A stretch of 64,000 nucleotides of DNA, taken from the NCBI RefSeq assembly GCF_024189295.1, contig NZ_JAIZEN010000011.1, forward strand, positions 1 to 64,000, written 5' to 3'. Below the pieces are notes generated by a model. That model did no database searches. It saw nothing but the letters and a program-made list of their open reading frames with translations, and was not told the origin of the DNA. Made by a program: the position numbers and the translations under genes. This stretch comes from Halobacillus sp. A1. Lineage in GTDB: Bacteria > Bacillota > Bacilli > Bacillales > Halobacillaceae. Shown one piece after another: positions 46,846 to 56,317 of the stretch (within the stretch, counting starts at the first letter, position 1; each line of letters opens with the position of its first letter).

Positions 46846-46874
46846 ATTATATCAAAATTCTACTAAGTTGACAA
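46846..46874 (-). promoter_or_regulatory. Promoter of rpsF-ssb-rpsR
   Basis: TTGTCA (46874-46869), a 17-base spacer and TATAAT (46851-46846) on the minus strand form a near-consensus sigma-A promoter immediately upstream of the leader. Confidence 0.85.
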
Positions 46875-46896
46875 CAGCTAACGGAGAGATCCTCGC

Positions 46897-47994
46897 CTAT
46901 ACGTTAAAACGGAAATGAATAACGTCGCCATCTTTCACTAAATATTCCTTGCCTTCTAAACGGACACGGCCGCGATCACGCGCAGCACCCATCGTTCCGG
47001 CGTCTACTAGATCGTCATAGGAAACCGTCTCCGCACGAATGAAACCTCGTTCGAAGTCTGTATGAATAATTCCGGCTGCTTGTGGTGCTGTCATGCCTTC
47101 TTTGAATGTCCAGGCTCTTACTTCCTGTTCACCCGCCGTAAAGTACGTAGCCAGCCCTAGAAGGTTATACGTCGCTTTAATCAGCTGATCCAGACCGGAT
47201 TCAGCAATTCCAAGATCCTCAAGGAATTCAAGCTTTTCGTCTCCTTCAAGCTCGGCGATCTCCGCTTCAATTTTTGCGCAGACAACGATGACTTCCGCAT
47301 TTTCTTTCTCAGCAAATTCGCGGATGCTTTTAACCTTATCGTTATCGCCTTCCCCAATTTCATCTTCACTTACGTTCGCTACGTAAAGAATCGGCTTGGC
47401 AGTCAAAAGGTGAAGACCTTTGACGATTTTCTGCTGATCGGAAGAGAACTCAATGGCACGGGCGGGTGTTTCTTCTTCCAATCCTTCTTTCAGCTTCTCA
47501 AGCACGGCATATTCCGCGACGGCGTCTTTATCTTTTTGACGAGCCATTTTCGCAACACGGTCCAAGCGTTTTGAAACTGTTTCAAGATCAGCTAAGATAA
47601 GTTCTAAATTTATCGTTTCAATATCCATAATCGGATCGACTTCACCTGAAACGTGGGTGATGTTTTCATCTTCGAATGCACGCACGACGTGGGTGATTGC
47701 ATCCACTTGACGAATATGAGACAGGAACTGGTTGCCCAGCCCCTCCCCTTTACTTGCGCCTTTGACAATGCCTGCGATATCGGTAAACTCAAATGCTGTC
47801 GGGACGGTTTTCTTAGGATTCACGAGTTCAGTCAGCTTCTCTAAACGAGGATCCGGGACTTCAACGATCCCGACGTTCGGGTCGATCGTCGCAAACGGAT
47901 AGTTCGCAGATAAAGCGCCTGCCTGTGTAATTGCGTTAAATAATGTAGACTTGCCCACGTTAGGCAGCCCTACGATTCCTGCTGTTAATGCCAT
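46897..47994 (-). CDS. ychF: Redox-regulated ATPase YchF (Obg family)
   Basis: The 365-residue P-loop protein has G1 [16 protein letters not shown]3 [20 protein letters not shown], and a noncanonical G4 ([11 protein letters not shown]), which makes it prefer ATP over GTP. A coiled-coil arm (residues about 128-200) and a C-terminal TGS domain ([15 protein letters not shown] to HFRFNV) follow. It acts with ribosomes and in stress responses. B. subtilis yyaF occupies the same place. It has its own ribosome site (AAGGAGTGG). Confidence 0.97.
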   Translation of the reverse strand: MALTAGIVGLPNVGKSTLFNAITQAGALSANYPFATIDPNVGIVEVPDPRLEKLTELVNPKKTVPTAFEFTDIAGIVKGASKGEGLGNQFLSHIRQVDAITHVVRAFEDENITHVSGEVDPIMDIETINLELILADLETVSKRLDRVAKMARQKDKDAVAEYAVLEKLKEGLEEETPARAIEFSSDQQKIVKGLHLLTAKPILYVANVSEDEIGEGDNDKVKSIREFAEKENAEVIVVCAKIEAEIAELEGDEKLEFLEDLGIAESGLDQLIKATYNLLGLATYFTAGEQEVRAWTFKEGMTAPQAAGIIHTDFERGFIRAETVSYDDLVDAGTMGAARDRGRVRLEGKEYLVKDGDVIHFRFNV

Positions 47995-48172
47995 ATAAAA
48001 CTTCCACTCCTTAAGGATTTACATACATGTATGTTGGTCATACCAATTATAGATACTCTACAGGAAAATAACAACCTATGCGAAAATGAAAAAACAAGCC
48101 CTAAACAGAGCCTGTTTCTACGTTTCCATTCACCAAATATTCCATTTTCTTATATAGGTTTCTCTACAATAT

Positions 48173-48367
48173 CTATTGTTCACTCGTTTCTAATACTTTT
48201 TTCATCTTCGTTTCGAACTTTTTCCTCGGAATCATGACGCTGTGTCCGCAGCCTTCACATTTAATCCGGATATCGGCGCCCATCCGAATGATCTTCCAGC
48301 GGTTTTCCCCACAAGGATGAGCTTTTTTCATTTGCACGACATCGTTTAACTGATACGTTTTATCCAT
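48173..48367 (-). CDS. yyzM: DUF951 protein YyzM
   Basis: The 64-residue protein starts MDKTYQLNDVVQMKKAHPCG; the pattern MKK.HPCG.NRW.I.R.GADIRIKC.GC.H.VM.PR..FE is the DUF951 family. The Cys pairs could bind zinc and a nucleic-acid role is possible but unproven. ATG 48367 is preferred; the TTG immediately before it is closer to the AGGAGG site. The frame is open to 48421 without another good start. It lies between mscS and ychF as in B. subtilis. Confidence 0.9.
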   Translation of the reverse strand: MDKTYQLNDVVQMKKAHPCGENRWKIIRMGADIRIKCEGCGHSVMIPRKKFETKMKKVLETSEQ

Positions 48368-48383
48368 CAAAACAGTCAGCCTC

Positions 48384-49277
48384 CTATTTTTGAGATGGTT
48401 CCTGGGACGTCTCTTCTTCATGACGAGAATACATCACCAAACGTGGGAATGGAATTTCAATTCCTACTTCATCTAATCTGTTTTTCACTTCTTTTCGAAT
48501 CGCCCGTGAGATGGCATAATGTTCCATCGGTTCACATTCCGCCATGATGCGGATAACCACCTCTGAAGCAGCGAGGTTATGAACGCCTAACAACTCAGGC
48601 ACCGCCACCATTTGAGGGTAGCGTTCCGGCATCTCTTCCAGCAGATCGGTCATCACTTGCTCGGCTTTTTCAATATTTTCTTCGTAGGCGATACTGACGT
48701 CAACAATGGCAAAGCTGTTGTGAATAGAGTAGTTCGTAACCTGCGTCACATTTCCATTAGGCAGAATATGCACTTCGCCTGTCCATCCTTTCACTTTACA
48801 CGTCCGCAAGCCTACTTCCTCGACGATTCCTTCCACCCCTGAGGTCTGAATGAAATCACCTACGGAAAACTGATCCTCAAATATGATGAAAAATCCGCTG
48901 ATAATATCACGTACGAGGTTTTGAGCACCAAAGCCGATGGCCAGTCCTGCGATACCTGCCCCGGCTAACAGGGCGCCTATATCTAACGTGAACGTTTCCA
49001 GTATCATAATGAATGCCGTAAAATAAACAACATAGCTCAGTGCATTAGCTACAAGCTTTTTAAGCGTCGCTTCCCTGCGTGCTGTAATAGAAAAAGGACC
49101 CTGCCTGCGCTGAACAAAAAACTGGCCGATAACTCGTTTCCCTACTTTTATAATAATAAAAGAAATGATCAAGATTAATAATATTTTTAAGGCCCCGTGC
49201 CCTAAACTCATCCATAAATCAGGGCCTGTGACGTAGTTTACTGCATCATCCACCTGTTCAGTTACTTCTTCCACCAC
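48384..49277 (-). CDS. Small-conductance mechanosensitive channel, MscS family
   Basis: The 297-residue membrane protein has three hydrophobic helices. TM3 is glycine/alanine-rich (IGALLAGAGIAGLAIGFGAQNLV), the MscS hallmark pore helix, followed by RDIISGFFIIFEDQFSVGD, and a C-terminal domain. It protects against hypo-osmotic shock, a clear need for a halophile. GTG 49277 (or 49274) is preferred because AGGCAGG precedes it; the ATG at 49298 lacks a ribosome site. It sits in the yyaC-yyzM interval, where B. subtilis has yyaD/yyaE. Confidence 0.93.
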   Translation of the reverse strand: MVEEVTEQVDDAVNYVTGPDLWMSLGHGALKILLILIISFIIIKVGKRVIGQFFVQRRQGPFSITARREATLKKLVANALSYVVYFTAFIMILETFTLDIGALLAGAGIAGLAIGFGAQNLVRDIISGFFIIFEDQFSVGDFIQTSGVEGIVEEVGLRTCKVKGWTGEVHILPNGNVTQVTNYSIHNSFAIVDVSIAYEENIEKAEQVMTDLLEEMPERYPQMVAVPELLGVHNLAASEVVIRIMAECEPMEHYAISRAIRKEVKNRLDEVGIEIPFPRLVMYSRHEEETSQEPSQK

Positions 49278-49324
49278 AGTTATTCGCCTGCCTCTCATAG
49301 TATGAGATATATTTTAACAGGTTT

Positions 49325-50341
49325 TTAACTGATTTTGAATCGCTGGGTCAAAGGATAAATTAATAATGATGATAAAACGTATAAGTTGAGTAATCCATAT
49401 AGAGGATACAAGTATTCTATTAATGTAGAAAAACCAAAAGACGTAAAGGGAAGCATGAGAGCGACGACGGCGAAAGCTACCATCCAGAGCGGCTGTTTCC
49501 AGTAGCTGCGAAAACGGGTGACGAGCCCTAACGTGCCTGAAGCCGCCGTTGTGAAAATGGCGATCCACATCATTATGGACATGAACACCATCATTCCATA
49601 AGGATAATGCTGGAGAATTGCAAATAACGGAATTTCATAGACAAGGATTTCATCAGAAATTTGAATCAGACTATTATTGTATAAAAAGGAAACCACTCCT
49701 AAGATTAAGCCGCTTCCTACACTTGCGACCCACACTTCTTTCCTGCTCCTCATCCGGTTCCCGATTGCTCCAAGCACAGCGATCAGCGGCAGGACATTCA
49801 AGGCTGTAAAAGGAAAAGCAGCTTTCCAATTATCCGTTTCTGTAACGTGGCTGAACAAGGAAAGGTTCTGATCTGAGATGAACACAATCAATATGAACAG
49901 CAGTCCTGAAATCAACAGCGGCAGCACGAGACTGTTCACCGTAACAATCCCTTTTATATCCCAGACGAATAGTAAAATCAGCGGGATGGCGATCGCCAAT
50001 ACACCGAGCCTGTATGAAAGGTGGAACGCCTCCCACGTCGCCCCGCTGCCGGCCAGCATAACGACCGTAGTCGTAAATAGATAGATGATTATCATCCAAT
50101 CATATACCCCCGTGAGATGCTTGCCTACAATCGTACGCAGGACAGATAAATAATCGCCAGACTGCTGCTTGAAGCTGATACTCATGATCGATAAACAGCA
50201 GATGATGAACATCACCGTAAATAACAGGATCGCCAAACTGCTGTCATAGCCAAAGAACTGCCATAACTCTCTTCCGGAAGCGTAGCCAGCACCAATCATC
50301 GTACCTACAATTAAGAACATCCACTTTATCCCTGAAACCAA
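49325..50341 (-). CDS. YkvI-family membrane protein, LeuT-fold transporter-like
   Basis: The 338-residue protein has about ten hydrophobic helices. The first helix, IVGTMIGAGYASGRELWQFF, has the unwound GTMIGAGYASG motif shared by LeuT-fold transporters, and YkvI proteins of B. subtilis start in the same way. The start is TTG at 50341, eight bases after GAGGAG. The substrate is unknown. The downstream gene starts after a further gap of 47 bases. Confidence 0.85.
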   Translation of the reverse strand: MVSGIKWMFLIVGTMIGAGYASGRELWQFFGYDSSLAILLFTVMFIICCLSIMSISFKQQSGDYLSVLRTIVGKHLTGVYDWMIIIYLFTTTVVMLAGSGATWEAFHLSYRLGVLAIAIPLILLFVWDIKGIVTVNSLVLPLLISGLLFILIVFISDQNLSLFSHVTETDNWKAAFPFTALNVLPLIAVLGAIGNRMRSRKEVWVASVGSGLILGVVSFLYNNSLIQISDEILVYEIPLFAILQHYPYGMMVFMSIMMWIAIFTTAASGTLGLVTRFRSYWKQPLWMVAFAVVALMLPFTSFGFSTLIEYLYPLYGLLNLYVLSSLLIYPLTQRFKIS

Positions 50342-50431
50342 GGGAATCGCTCCTCGCCCTATGTATTTGTCACGTATAGAAACTCGTCCACTCTTATATA
50401 CTGTTACTAATATGTGTGTGGAGGAGAAGCT

Positions 50432-51049
50432 ATGAATAGGAAGGACATGTTTTCAAAAGATGAACAGCGGTTTCATACAGATGATCCCCTCATGAGCGAA
50501 CAATTGAGCGAATGTCTCAACCAATGGCTCCCTAACCAAAAAGATGTCATTGTCATTTGTATAGGTACTGATCGTTCAACAGGGGATGCGCTAGGTCCAT
50601 TAGTCGGTTCGATGCTTCGTGACCAGCCCTTAAAAACCATCCACGTGTACGGAACATTAGAAGAGCCTGTCCACGCTTTGAATTTACACGATACCATTAA
50701 AGCGATTAACCGACTGCATTCAAAGCCTCTGGTGTTAGCTATTGATGCTTGCCTTGGAAAAAAATCGTCGATAGGATCAGTCGTTCTCGGCCAGGGATCT
50801 TTAAGTCCCGGGGCAGCTTTGAAAAAGGACCTCCCGGATGTTGGAGATTATCATATTAGCGGAATGGTGAACGTCGGCGGATTTATGGAATATGTCGTCC
50901 TGCAGAATACGAGACTCCATATCGTCATGAGCATGGCTGCCAAAATCGCTGCCGCCCTGCGCCTCACAGAAACGAAAAGGTTGAACGAGCGCGAAGCCCA
51001 TGAGCCCTATAGAGATTTCTTAGCCGCCACGAAAAAACAGCAACGATGA
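50432..51049 (+). CDS. yyaC: Spore protease YyaC
   Basis: The 205-residue protein resembles the germination-protease fold: VICIGTDRSTGDALGPLVG (about residues 41-59) and AIDACLGKKSSIGSV, then SGMVNVGGFMEYVVLQNTR. YyaC of B. subtilis is a sporulation gene near spo0J. ATG 50432 follows GGAGGAG; the in-frame ATG 50414 is upstream of that site. The gene opposes its neighbours. Its presence shows that the organism is of a spore-forming lineage. Confidence 0.93.
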   Translation: MNRKDMFSKDEQRFHTDDPLMSEQLSECLNQWLPNQKDVIVICIGTDRSTGDALGPLVGSMLRDQPLKTIHVYGTLEEPVHALNLHDTIKAINRLHSKPLVLAIDACLGKKSSIGSVVLGQGSLSPGAALKKDLPDVGDYHISGMVNVGGFMEYVVLQNTRLHIVMSMAAKIAAALRLTETKRLNEREAHEPYRDFLAATKKQQR

Positions 51050-51063
51050 CATCGCTGCTGTTT
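51035..51063. terminator. Bidirectional terminator between yyaC and the DUF554 gene
   Basis: A 13-bp stem with one mismatch (AAACAGCAACGAT with ATCGCTGCTGTTT) and a 3-base loop overlaps the yyaC stop codon; the minus strand ends in TTTTTT. Confidence 0.75.
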
Positions 51064-51082
51064 CTTGTTTCCGTGGACCTTT

Positions 51083-51787
51083 TTAAAACCATTGAGCAGC
51101 ATAAACGACCACCCCTACCATCAGTAATGCCGGGAGCAGGTTAGCGACACGGATTCTCGTAATCTTCAACAGGTTGAGCCCGAGCGCTACAATTAACAGA
51201 CCGCCTGTAGCCGTCATTTCTACAATGAAAAAATCAAGCATGTCCTGAGGAACCCAGCGGTTAATTTGAGTCGCCAGTAAAGCGATCGAACCTTCATACA
51301 GCACAACAGGAATAACAGAAAACAACACGCCGATGCCTAAGGTTGACGTGAGGACCAGCGCCACAAACCCATCGATGACGGCTTTTGTAATCAGGATTTC
51401 ATGATCGTTCCTCAATCCGCCGTCCAGTGCTCCAATGACAGACATTGCGCCTATGACAAACATGAGAGATGCTGTGATGAAGCCTTGCGCAATGGTAGAA
51501 TTTCGTTCCGGTTTAACAAACTTCCCTTCAATCCAGCGTCCTATGTATTCCAGTCTTTCTTCTAAATGCAGAAGCTCCCCAAGGATAGCGCCGCTTAAAA
51601 TACTGAGCAGCACAATGACGATATTATCCGTTTCTAAAGCCATTTGAATCCCTATCAGCAGTACGGCGAGGCCTACGCCGCTCATGACGGTTTCCTTGAA
51701 CCTCTCAGGAATTCTCGTAAAAATGAGTCCAAGCAACGTACCGAGCACGATACAGATGCCATTTACTATTGTACCTAATAAAACCAT
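51083..51787 (-). CDS. DUF554 membrane protein
   Basis: The 234-residue protein has six or seven hydrophobic helices and the DUF554 pattern: GTIVNGICIVLGTLLG, VGLAVLLIGIQMAL, SGAILGELLHLE, and FVIGAMSVIGALDGGL. It is present in many firmicutes; no function is established. ATG 51787 follows GGAGAGG by five bases. It lies 68 bases after the parB stop; in B. subtilis this place does not hold such a gene. Confidence 0.88.
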   Translation of the reverse strand: MVLLGTIVNGICIVLGTLLGLIFTRIPERFKETVMSGVGLAVLLIGIQMALETDNIVIVLLSILSGAILGELLHLEERLEYIGRWIEGKFVKPERNSTIAQGFITASLMFVIGAMSVIGALDGGLRNDHEILITKAVIDGFVALVLTSTLGIGVLFSVIPVVLYEGSIALLATQINRWVPQDMLDFFIVEMTATGGLLIVALGLNLLKITRIRVANLLPALLMVGVVVYAAQWF

Positions 51788-51855
51788 GACGACCTCTCCT
51801 ATTCCATCCACTCAAGTAAAAAGACCCGGTCAGCACCTGCCAGGTCTCTTAGGTC

Positions 51856-52698
51856 TTATTTATGATCCATCCAGCCTAAAATCCGTTCAAGGTCTTCGTC
51901 ATCGAAAAATTCAATCTCGATTTTCCCTTTTTTCTTTCCTTTATGAATGGTTACGTCTGTTCCGAGCCGTTCTTTAAGCGTCGCTTCCCTCTCTTTGAGG
52001 AAAATGTCTTTTTCCACGGACGGTTTTTTTCTCTTCGGTTTCCGTTCATTATAATCCAATATCAGCTTTTCCACTTGTCTTACATTTAATTGATCCTTTT
52101 CGATTCTTTGCAGGACCGCAGGAAGCTGGTCTTTATCCTTCAAACCTAATATTGCCCGTCCATGACCCATCGATAACGTTCCTTCATTGATCTTCCTCAT
52201 CACTTCTGGTGAAAGGTTGAGGAGTCTCACTAAGTTCGCAATATGGGATCTGCTTTTTCCGAGACGTTGAGAAAGCTCTTCCTGAGTGATTCCGAGTTCC
52301 TTGATGAGGTTCTGGTAAGCTTGAGCTTCTTCTATAGGCGTGAGGTTTTCACGCTGCAGGTTTTCCAGCAAAGCGACCTCCATCATTTCATTATCCGACA
52401 TCTGCCGGACAATGACCGGGATGTACTCCAATCCTGCCTGGGATGCCGCACGGAATCGTCGTTCTCCTGCTACGATTTCATAGCCTTTGATGCTTTTACG
52501 AACAATCAACGGCTGCAGGACCCCATGCTCTTTGATCGACTGGGCCAGCTCTTCGATTGCGGACGCCGTAAAATGTTTTCGAGGTTGATAAGGATTGGGC
52601 CTGCATTCCTGCACCTTCACTTCTGCAAGCTCTTCGGCATCTCTTGCATGAGAGTCGGTAAAAATTGAATCCAGCCCTTTACCTAACCCTTTCGCCAT
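51856..52698 (-). CDS. spo0J: Chromosome-partitioning protein ParB (Spo0J)
   Basis: The 280-residue CTPase clamp binds parS and loads SMC at the origin. The N-terminal CTP-binding part has NPYQPRKHF and the catalytic GERRFRAA; the central helix-turn-helix is TQEELSQRLGKSRSHIANLVRLL; the C-terminal dimer domain ends GKIEIEFFDDEDLERIL. It overlaps the soj 3' end by 20 bases and forms the soj-spo0J operon. A perfect parS lies upstream of noc. Confidence 0.98.
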   Translation of the reverse strand: MAKGLGKGLDSIFTDSHARDAEELAEVKVQECRPNPYQPRKHFTASAIEELAQSIKEHGVLQPLIVRKSIKGYEIVAGERRFRAASQAGLEYIPVIVRQMSDNEMMEVALLENLQRENLTPIEEAQAYQNLIKELGITQEELSQRLGKSRSHIANLVRLLNLSPEVMRKINEGTLSMGHGRAILGLKDKDQLPAVLQRIEKDQLNVRQVEKLILDYNERKPKRKKPSVEKDIFLKEREATLKERLGTDVTIHKGKKKGKIEIEFFDDEDLERILGWMDHK

Positions 52699-53452
52699 TT
52701 GTCACCACTTCCTTCGCTAGATCTAAATAAACTTCTGCACCTCGTGACTTCGCATCATATAAAATAATCGGCTTCCCATGACTAGGTGCTTCGCTTAAAC
52801 GGACGTTACGAGGAATGATAGATTGATAGACCCTTTCCTGAAAATACTTTTTCACCTCTTCGATGACTTGCATCCCTAAGTTCGTCCGGGCGTCCAGCAT
52901 CGTCAGTAACACCCCTTCAATCATCAGTTCCTTATTCAAATGCTTCTGCACAATCCGAATCGTATTCAACAATTGACTCAAACCTTCTAAAGCATAGTAC
53001 TCACATTGAACAGGGATCAAAACGGAATCTGAGGCCGTCAATGAGTTGATGGTCAATAACCCAAGAGAAGGCGGGCAGTCGATGATCACATAATCATAGC
53101 TGTCCTTCACTTCATCAATTGCCTTCTTAAGCCGGACTTCCCTTGAAATTGTAGGAACAAGCTCTATTTCGGCTCCGGCCAATTGGATGGTTGCCGGGAT
53201 GGCATCTAAGTTTTCTACCAATGTGGACGTGCGCACATCCTCAGCACTTACACTATCGATTAATACATCATAAATGCATTGGTTGATGGAACCTTTCTCT
53301 ACACCTACTCCACTCGTCGCATTACCTTGCGGGTCAATGTCCACGAGCAGTACTTTATGATTCAAGTAAGCTAGGCATGCACTTAAATTCACAGCGGTTG
53401 TGGTTTTCCCTACACCCCCTTTTTGGTTGGCAATGGAAATCACTTTACCCAT
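52679..53452 (-). CDS. soj: Chromosome-partitioning ATPase ParA (Soj)
   Basis: The 257-residue ATPase starts MGKVISIANQKGGVGKTTTA with a deviant Walker A (KGGVGKTT, 11-18), VDIDPQGNATSG, and DYVIIDCPPSLGLLT. It works with ParB in origin segregation and controls DnaA. The overlap with spo0J shows coupling. Confidence 0.98.
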   Translation of the reverse strand: MGKVISIANQKGGVGKTTTAVNLSACLAYLNHKVLLVDIDPQGNATSGVGVEKGSINQCIYDVLIDSVSAEDVRTSTLVENLDAIPATIQLAGAEIELVPTISREVRLKKAIDEVKDSYDYVIIDCPPSLGLLTINSLTASDSVLIPVQCEYYALEGLSQLLNTIRIVQKHLNKELMIEGVLLTMLDARTNLGMQVIEEVKKYFQERVYQSIIPRNVRLSEAPSHGKPIILYDAKSRGAEVYLDLAKEVVTNGERVR

Positions 53453-53532
53453 GCTGTCACCTGCCTTTTAACATACGATATTTTTAAAAACACCCATCTC
53501 ATGTCGTCTTAAGATGGGTGAACGAGTTGAAG

Positions 53533-54408
53533 CTATTGTTTTTTCTTCGGTATTCTGATCGTGAATTGATAATAATCTTCATGATCTTCTTCATTCGTTT
53601 CTAAATCGACACCCGTATCGGTCACCATATCAAGAGATTGACGAATCGTATTCATGGCAATTCTCATGTCTTTGTTTACGCCTTTTAATGTCGCCTTTTT
53701 CTTCTTAGGTGTCGAATCGTTCATTTTGTTGATCCGTTCTTCCGTCTGTTTCACATTGAGCTGTTTCTCAATGATTTCGTGAAGCAGCTTCTCCTGGCGC
53801 TCTGCATCTCGAAGAGCGATCAGGGCTCTTGCGTGGCGTTCGGTAATTTCTTTGTTCATCACGGCCTGCTGGACCGATTGAGGAAGTTTGAGCAACCGTA
53901 ATTTATTAGCCACGGTCGATTGACTCTTGCCTAAACGCTGAGCCAAAGCCTCCTGCGTCAATTCGTGAATCTCAAGCAATCTAGCATAAGCTGTCGCTTC
54001 TTCAATCACCGTCAATTCTTCACGCTGAAGGTTTTCGATTAATGCGACAGATGCAGTCTGGGCATCGTCCATATCGCGGATAATCGCAGAAATATACTCC
54101 CATCCGAGCGTCTGGACGGCACGCCATCTGCGTTCCCCTGCGATTATTTCAAATTGCTCTTCATTTAATCTACGTAAGACAATCGGTTGAATCATCCCAT
54201 GTGTGTGTAGCGTCTGGGCAAGTTCACTGATTTTTTCATCGTTAAATATAGATCTTGGCTGATATCGGTTCGGCTGAATGCTATCAACAGGAACCTGGAT
54301 AACCTCATCGGACGTATATTCTTCTTCGATCTCCTTTTCAGGATGATCATTATTTTCAGGATCCGGCTTGTCCCCCAGACCGAACAAACGGCTAAAAGGA
54401 TGTAACAC
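53533..54408 (-). CDS. noc: Nucleoid occlusion protein Noc
   Basis: The 291-residue ParB paralogue starts [13 protein letters not shown], the amphipathic membrane-anchoring helix of Noc, followed by the CTP motifs NRYQPRSIF and AGERRWRAV, the DNA-binding [24 protein letters not shown] and a C-terminal dimer domain. It blocks Z-ring assembly over the chromosome. GTG 54408 gives the standard start and has GGTGG seven bases before it. In B. subtilis the next gene upstream is rsmG; here it is not. Confidence 0.97.
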   Translation of the reverse strand: MLHPFSRLFGLGDKPDPENNDHPEKEIEEEYTSDEVIQVPVDSIQPNRYQPRSIFNDEKISELAQTLHTHGMIQPIVLRRLNEEQFEIIAGERRWRAVQTLGWEYISAIIRDMDDAQTASVALIENLQREELTVIEEATAYARLLEIHELTQEALAQRLGKSQSTVANKLRLLKLPQSVQQAVMNKEITERHARALIALRDAERQEKLLHEIIEKQLNVKQTEERINKMNDSTPKKKKATLKGVNKDMRIAMNTIRQSLDMVTDTGVDLETNEEDHEDYYQFTIRIPKKKQ

Positions 54409-54454
54409 GATCACACACCACCTTTTTACGATCAATCAAGCACACGAATTATTT

Positions 54455-54470
54455 TGTTCCACGTGAAACA
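54455..54470. other. parS site
   Basis: TGTTCCACGTGAAACA matches the 16-bp parS consensus TGTTNCACGTGAAACA at every position. It is in the noc upstream region and is the only perfect site I found in the window. Confidence 0.96.
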
Positions 54471-54496
54471 TAATCTTTATATCCAATAGAAAAAAA

Positions 54497-54521
54497 CGCC
54501 GCAGGCTATCATGCTGCTGCG
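54497..54521 (-). terminator. Possible terminator upstream of noc
   Basis: CGCCGCAGG (54497-54505) pairs imperfectly with CTGCTGCG (54514-54521); on the minus strand TTTTTTT follows. It could end transcripts from the right. Between here and 54709 I recognise nothing further. Confidence 0.45.
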
Positions 54522-54709
54522 CGTACGTATGCCTTTTAACTCTAAATCTATTTTATCATATTTTGCCTATCAAAAGTATTAAGTGAACCGAATATTTGAA
54601 AGATCGCTCCTTCAACAGCTGATTTATGCAGGAAATTCATAGCTCATTATGCATGTATAAAATATTAAGACATATTTCGACATTACATCTAAACTCCCTG
54701 ACCTGAAAG

Positions 54710-54867
54710 GATGGTTTCATTATTTCCACTTAGAGAAATGGGGTCTTGGAAATGACTTGCTTTCCGCGGGGAAGACGGCAAGCCTCCTCGAGCTATCGCG
54801 GTCTAGCTAGTCTATCCTTTCCTGCAGGAGTCTCACCATTTCCAAGATCAGGGGGGATGAAACCATC
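54710..54867. repeat. Palindromic repeat copy G (own subfamily)
   Basis: Outer arms GATGGTTTCAT (54710-54720) and ATGAAACCATC (54857-54867) are perfect complements; inner arms TCTTGGAAATG (54744-54754) and CATTTCCAAGA (54837-54847) likewise. The core (CTTTCCGCGGGGAAGACGGC to CCTGCAGGAGTCTCACC) has the family's reverse orientation, and arms differ from all other copies. Confidence 0.85.
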
Positions 54868-54935
54868 TTCAGCTCTCCATCCTTCCCTCCGTGCATCATA
54901 TTCTTAAACAAATCGGAGACAAATTTCTTTCTAAT

Positions 54936-55196
54936 CTATAAAGAATCTACATATTCTTTGGCTTCTAATAAGGAATAACCGAATTCCTGGCGGGCGCGTT
55001 TTACGGCCTGGACATCTTTTCCTTCACGGACTAACCTTCGAAGCTCTTCGTTTATAGGGGGTTCTGGGAGATCTACTTGCTCGCTTAACTGTCTCACCGT
55101 TTGGTCCAGCCGCTTCACTTTTTTCTCTAACTCCTGTGTTTTTGCAATAAAGAATATAGCGATCAAAGCTATTAGGCTGATAGCTACTATATTCAT
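54936..55196 (-). CDS. Small membrane protein with an L7/L12-C-terminal-like segment
   Basis: The 86-residue protein has one N-terminal transmembrane helix (MNIVAISLIALIAIFFIA), a coiled coil (ELEKKVKRLDQTVRQLSEQ) and a C-terminal helix pair LVREGKDVQAVKRARQEFGYSLLEAKEYVDSL. The last part resembles the C-terminal domain of ribosomal protein bL12, found in several small bacillus membrane proteins. No function is established. Confidence 0.75.
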   Translation of the reverse strand: MNIVAISLIALIAIFFIAKTQELEKKVKRLDQTVRQLSEQVDLPEPPINEELRRLVREGKDVQAVKRARQEFGYSLLEAKEYVDSL

Positions 55197-55252
55197 ACGT
55201 TTCCTCCTCCACTCATTTCAGATGATCCAATGGCTTTTTATAGCAAATTGGT

Positions 55253-55735
55253 CTAATGCTTGTGTTCAGTCTCAGTCGTATCCAGCAGCTCGACTTCCAC
55301 ATAATCCGCGCTGCCCCACTTCGTATACTTCTCTACGTGCCATTTATTTAATAAGCGGGGATAGCCATGCTTTTCCATCCACTGCTGTAAAAATTCGTAG
55401 GCGGGGACGATTTGTTCGTTGTTACCTGCGATAGGTAAAGATGCATAGGTCTGATCAGGAATTGTAAGGGAAACCATTCCTTCAGGGATTTTATCCAACG
55501 TGTGAACAGGAAACCCTACCCAATACCCCTCTTCCTCCGCGGTCTCTTCATCAACTACAAAAGCCCCGAATTGCTCAAGAGGGGAAACCAAATGTGCAAT
55601 TTCATTTTTCCGACGGTCTAGTTCAGCAGAGGCCTTCGGTATTTCGTGTATGTAACGGGAGCCTTCGCATTGGACTCTGAACCCGACGAATGTCATTTCG
55701 GCTAATTGCTTAATTACAGGTTTTTTATATTTCAT
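55253..55735 (-). CDS. GyrI-like effector-binding domain protein
   Basis: The 160-residue protein lacks a DNA-binding domain and consists of one GyrI/AraC-type ligand-binding fold: KPVIKQLAEMTFVGFRV, GYWVGFPV and IPEGMVSLTIPDQTYASLPI. Such proteins bind small hydrophobic molecules or act as hydrolases. The ATG shares two bases with the stop of the upstream VOC gene (TGATG), so they are co-translated. The C-terminus is acidic and His-rich (TTETEHKH). Confidence 0.8.
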   Translation of the reverse strand: MKYKKPVIKQLAEMTFVGFRVQCEGSRYIHEIPKASAELDRRKNEIAHLVSPLEQFGAFVVDEETAEEEGYWVGFPVHTLDKIPEGMVSLTIPDQTYASLPIAGNNEQIVPAYEFLQQWMEKHGYPRLLNKWHVEKYTKWGSADYVEVELLDTTETEHKH

Positions 55736-56085
55736 CAGCACTCACACACCATAAGTAGATTGCCGTCTGGGTCTTTAAAGGTAAACCAATGATCATGTTC
55801 AATCTTAGAAACGATATCGACATCTTTTTGCCGCATATACTCATAAGCTGCCTTAATATCAGTCGTATCAAAGTGAAAAGCAGGAATTTTATAAATGGCT
55901 TCTTTTGAATAAATTTTGCTGTCTAACACAATTCCTGTTCCTTGCATCGGTAAAATATAAAGATGGCCCGCTGTAATTTCTTCATCATTTGGAACGCCAA
56001 GCAAATCACAATACCAATCCCGAGCCTGCTCAATGTTTTTAACCGGGATGAATGTCGTGCCGATCTGATTCAAAATGGGGTGCAT
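55735..56085 (-). CDS. VOC-family (glyoxalase/bleomycin-resistance-like) protein
   Basis: A small metal-dependent vicinal-oxygen-chelate protein of 116 residues: a first repeat (TTFIPVKNIEQARDWYCDLLGV, G-HLYIL) and a second repeat ending WFTFKDPDGNLLMVCEC with the Glu ligand. Substrate is not predictable; resistance or dioxygenase-like roles are common. It is co-translated with the GyrI-like gene. Confidence 0.85.
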   Translation of the reverse strand: MHPILNQIGTTFIPVKNIEQARDWYCDLLGVPNDEEITAGHLYILPMQGTGIVLDSKIYSKEAIYKIPAFHFDTTDIKAAYEYMRQKDVDIVSKIEHDHWFTFKDPDGNLLMVCEC

Positions 56086-56099
56086 CGTGTCATCTCCCT

Positions 56100-56285
56100 T
56101 TACTTTTCATCCGATCGCCCCTGCTCCAGGACCTTCACTCGTTCGCTCAGGCGATTCACTTCTTCCGAGAGGTCCTTCCCTCGTTCTTTCCGGTCAGACA
56201 CTCGCTGTTTAATAATGAAAAAGCCGGAGAGGAGAAGGATGATCCAAAAGAGGACGTAGATTACTATTATGATTACAAAGTCCAA
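56100..56285 (-). CDS. Small membrane protein with coiled coil
   Basis: The 61-residue protein has a transmembrane helix (FVIIIVIYVLFWIILLLSGFFII) followed by a basic stretch and a coiled coil (EEVNRLSERVKVLEQ). The start has GGAGAGGAGG upstream. It is not related to a family known to me and lies 14 bases before the VOC gene. Confidence 0.65.
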   Translation of the reverse strand: MDFVIIIVIYVLFWIILLLSGFFIIKQRVSDRKERGKDLSEEVNRLSERVKVLEQGRSDEK

Positions 56286-56317
56286 GAAATCCTCCTCTCC
56301 TTAAAAAATGGAAGTTT

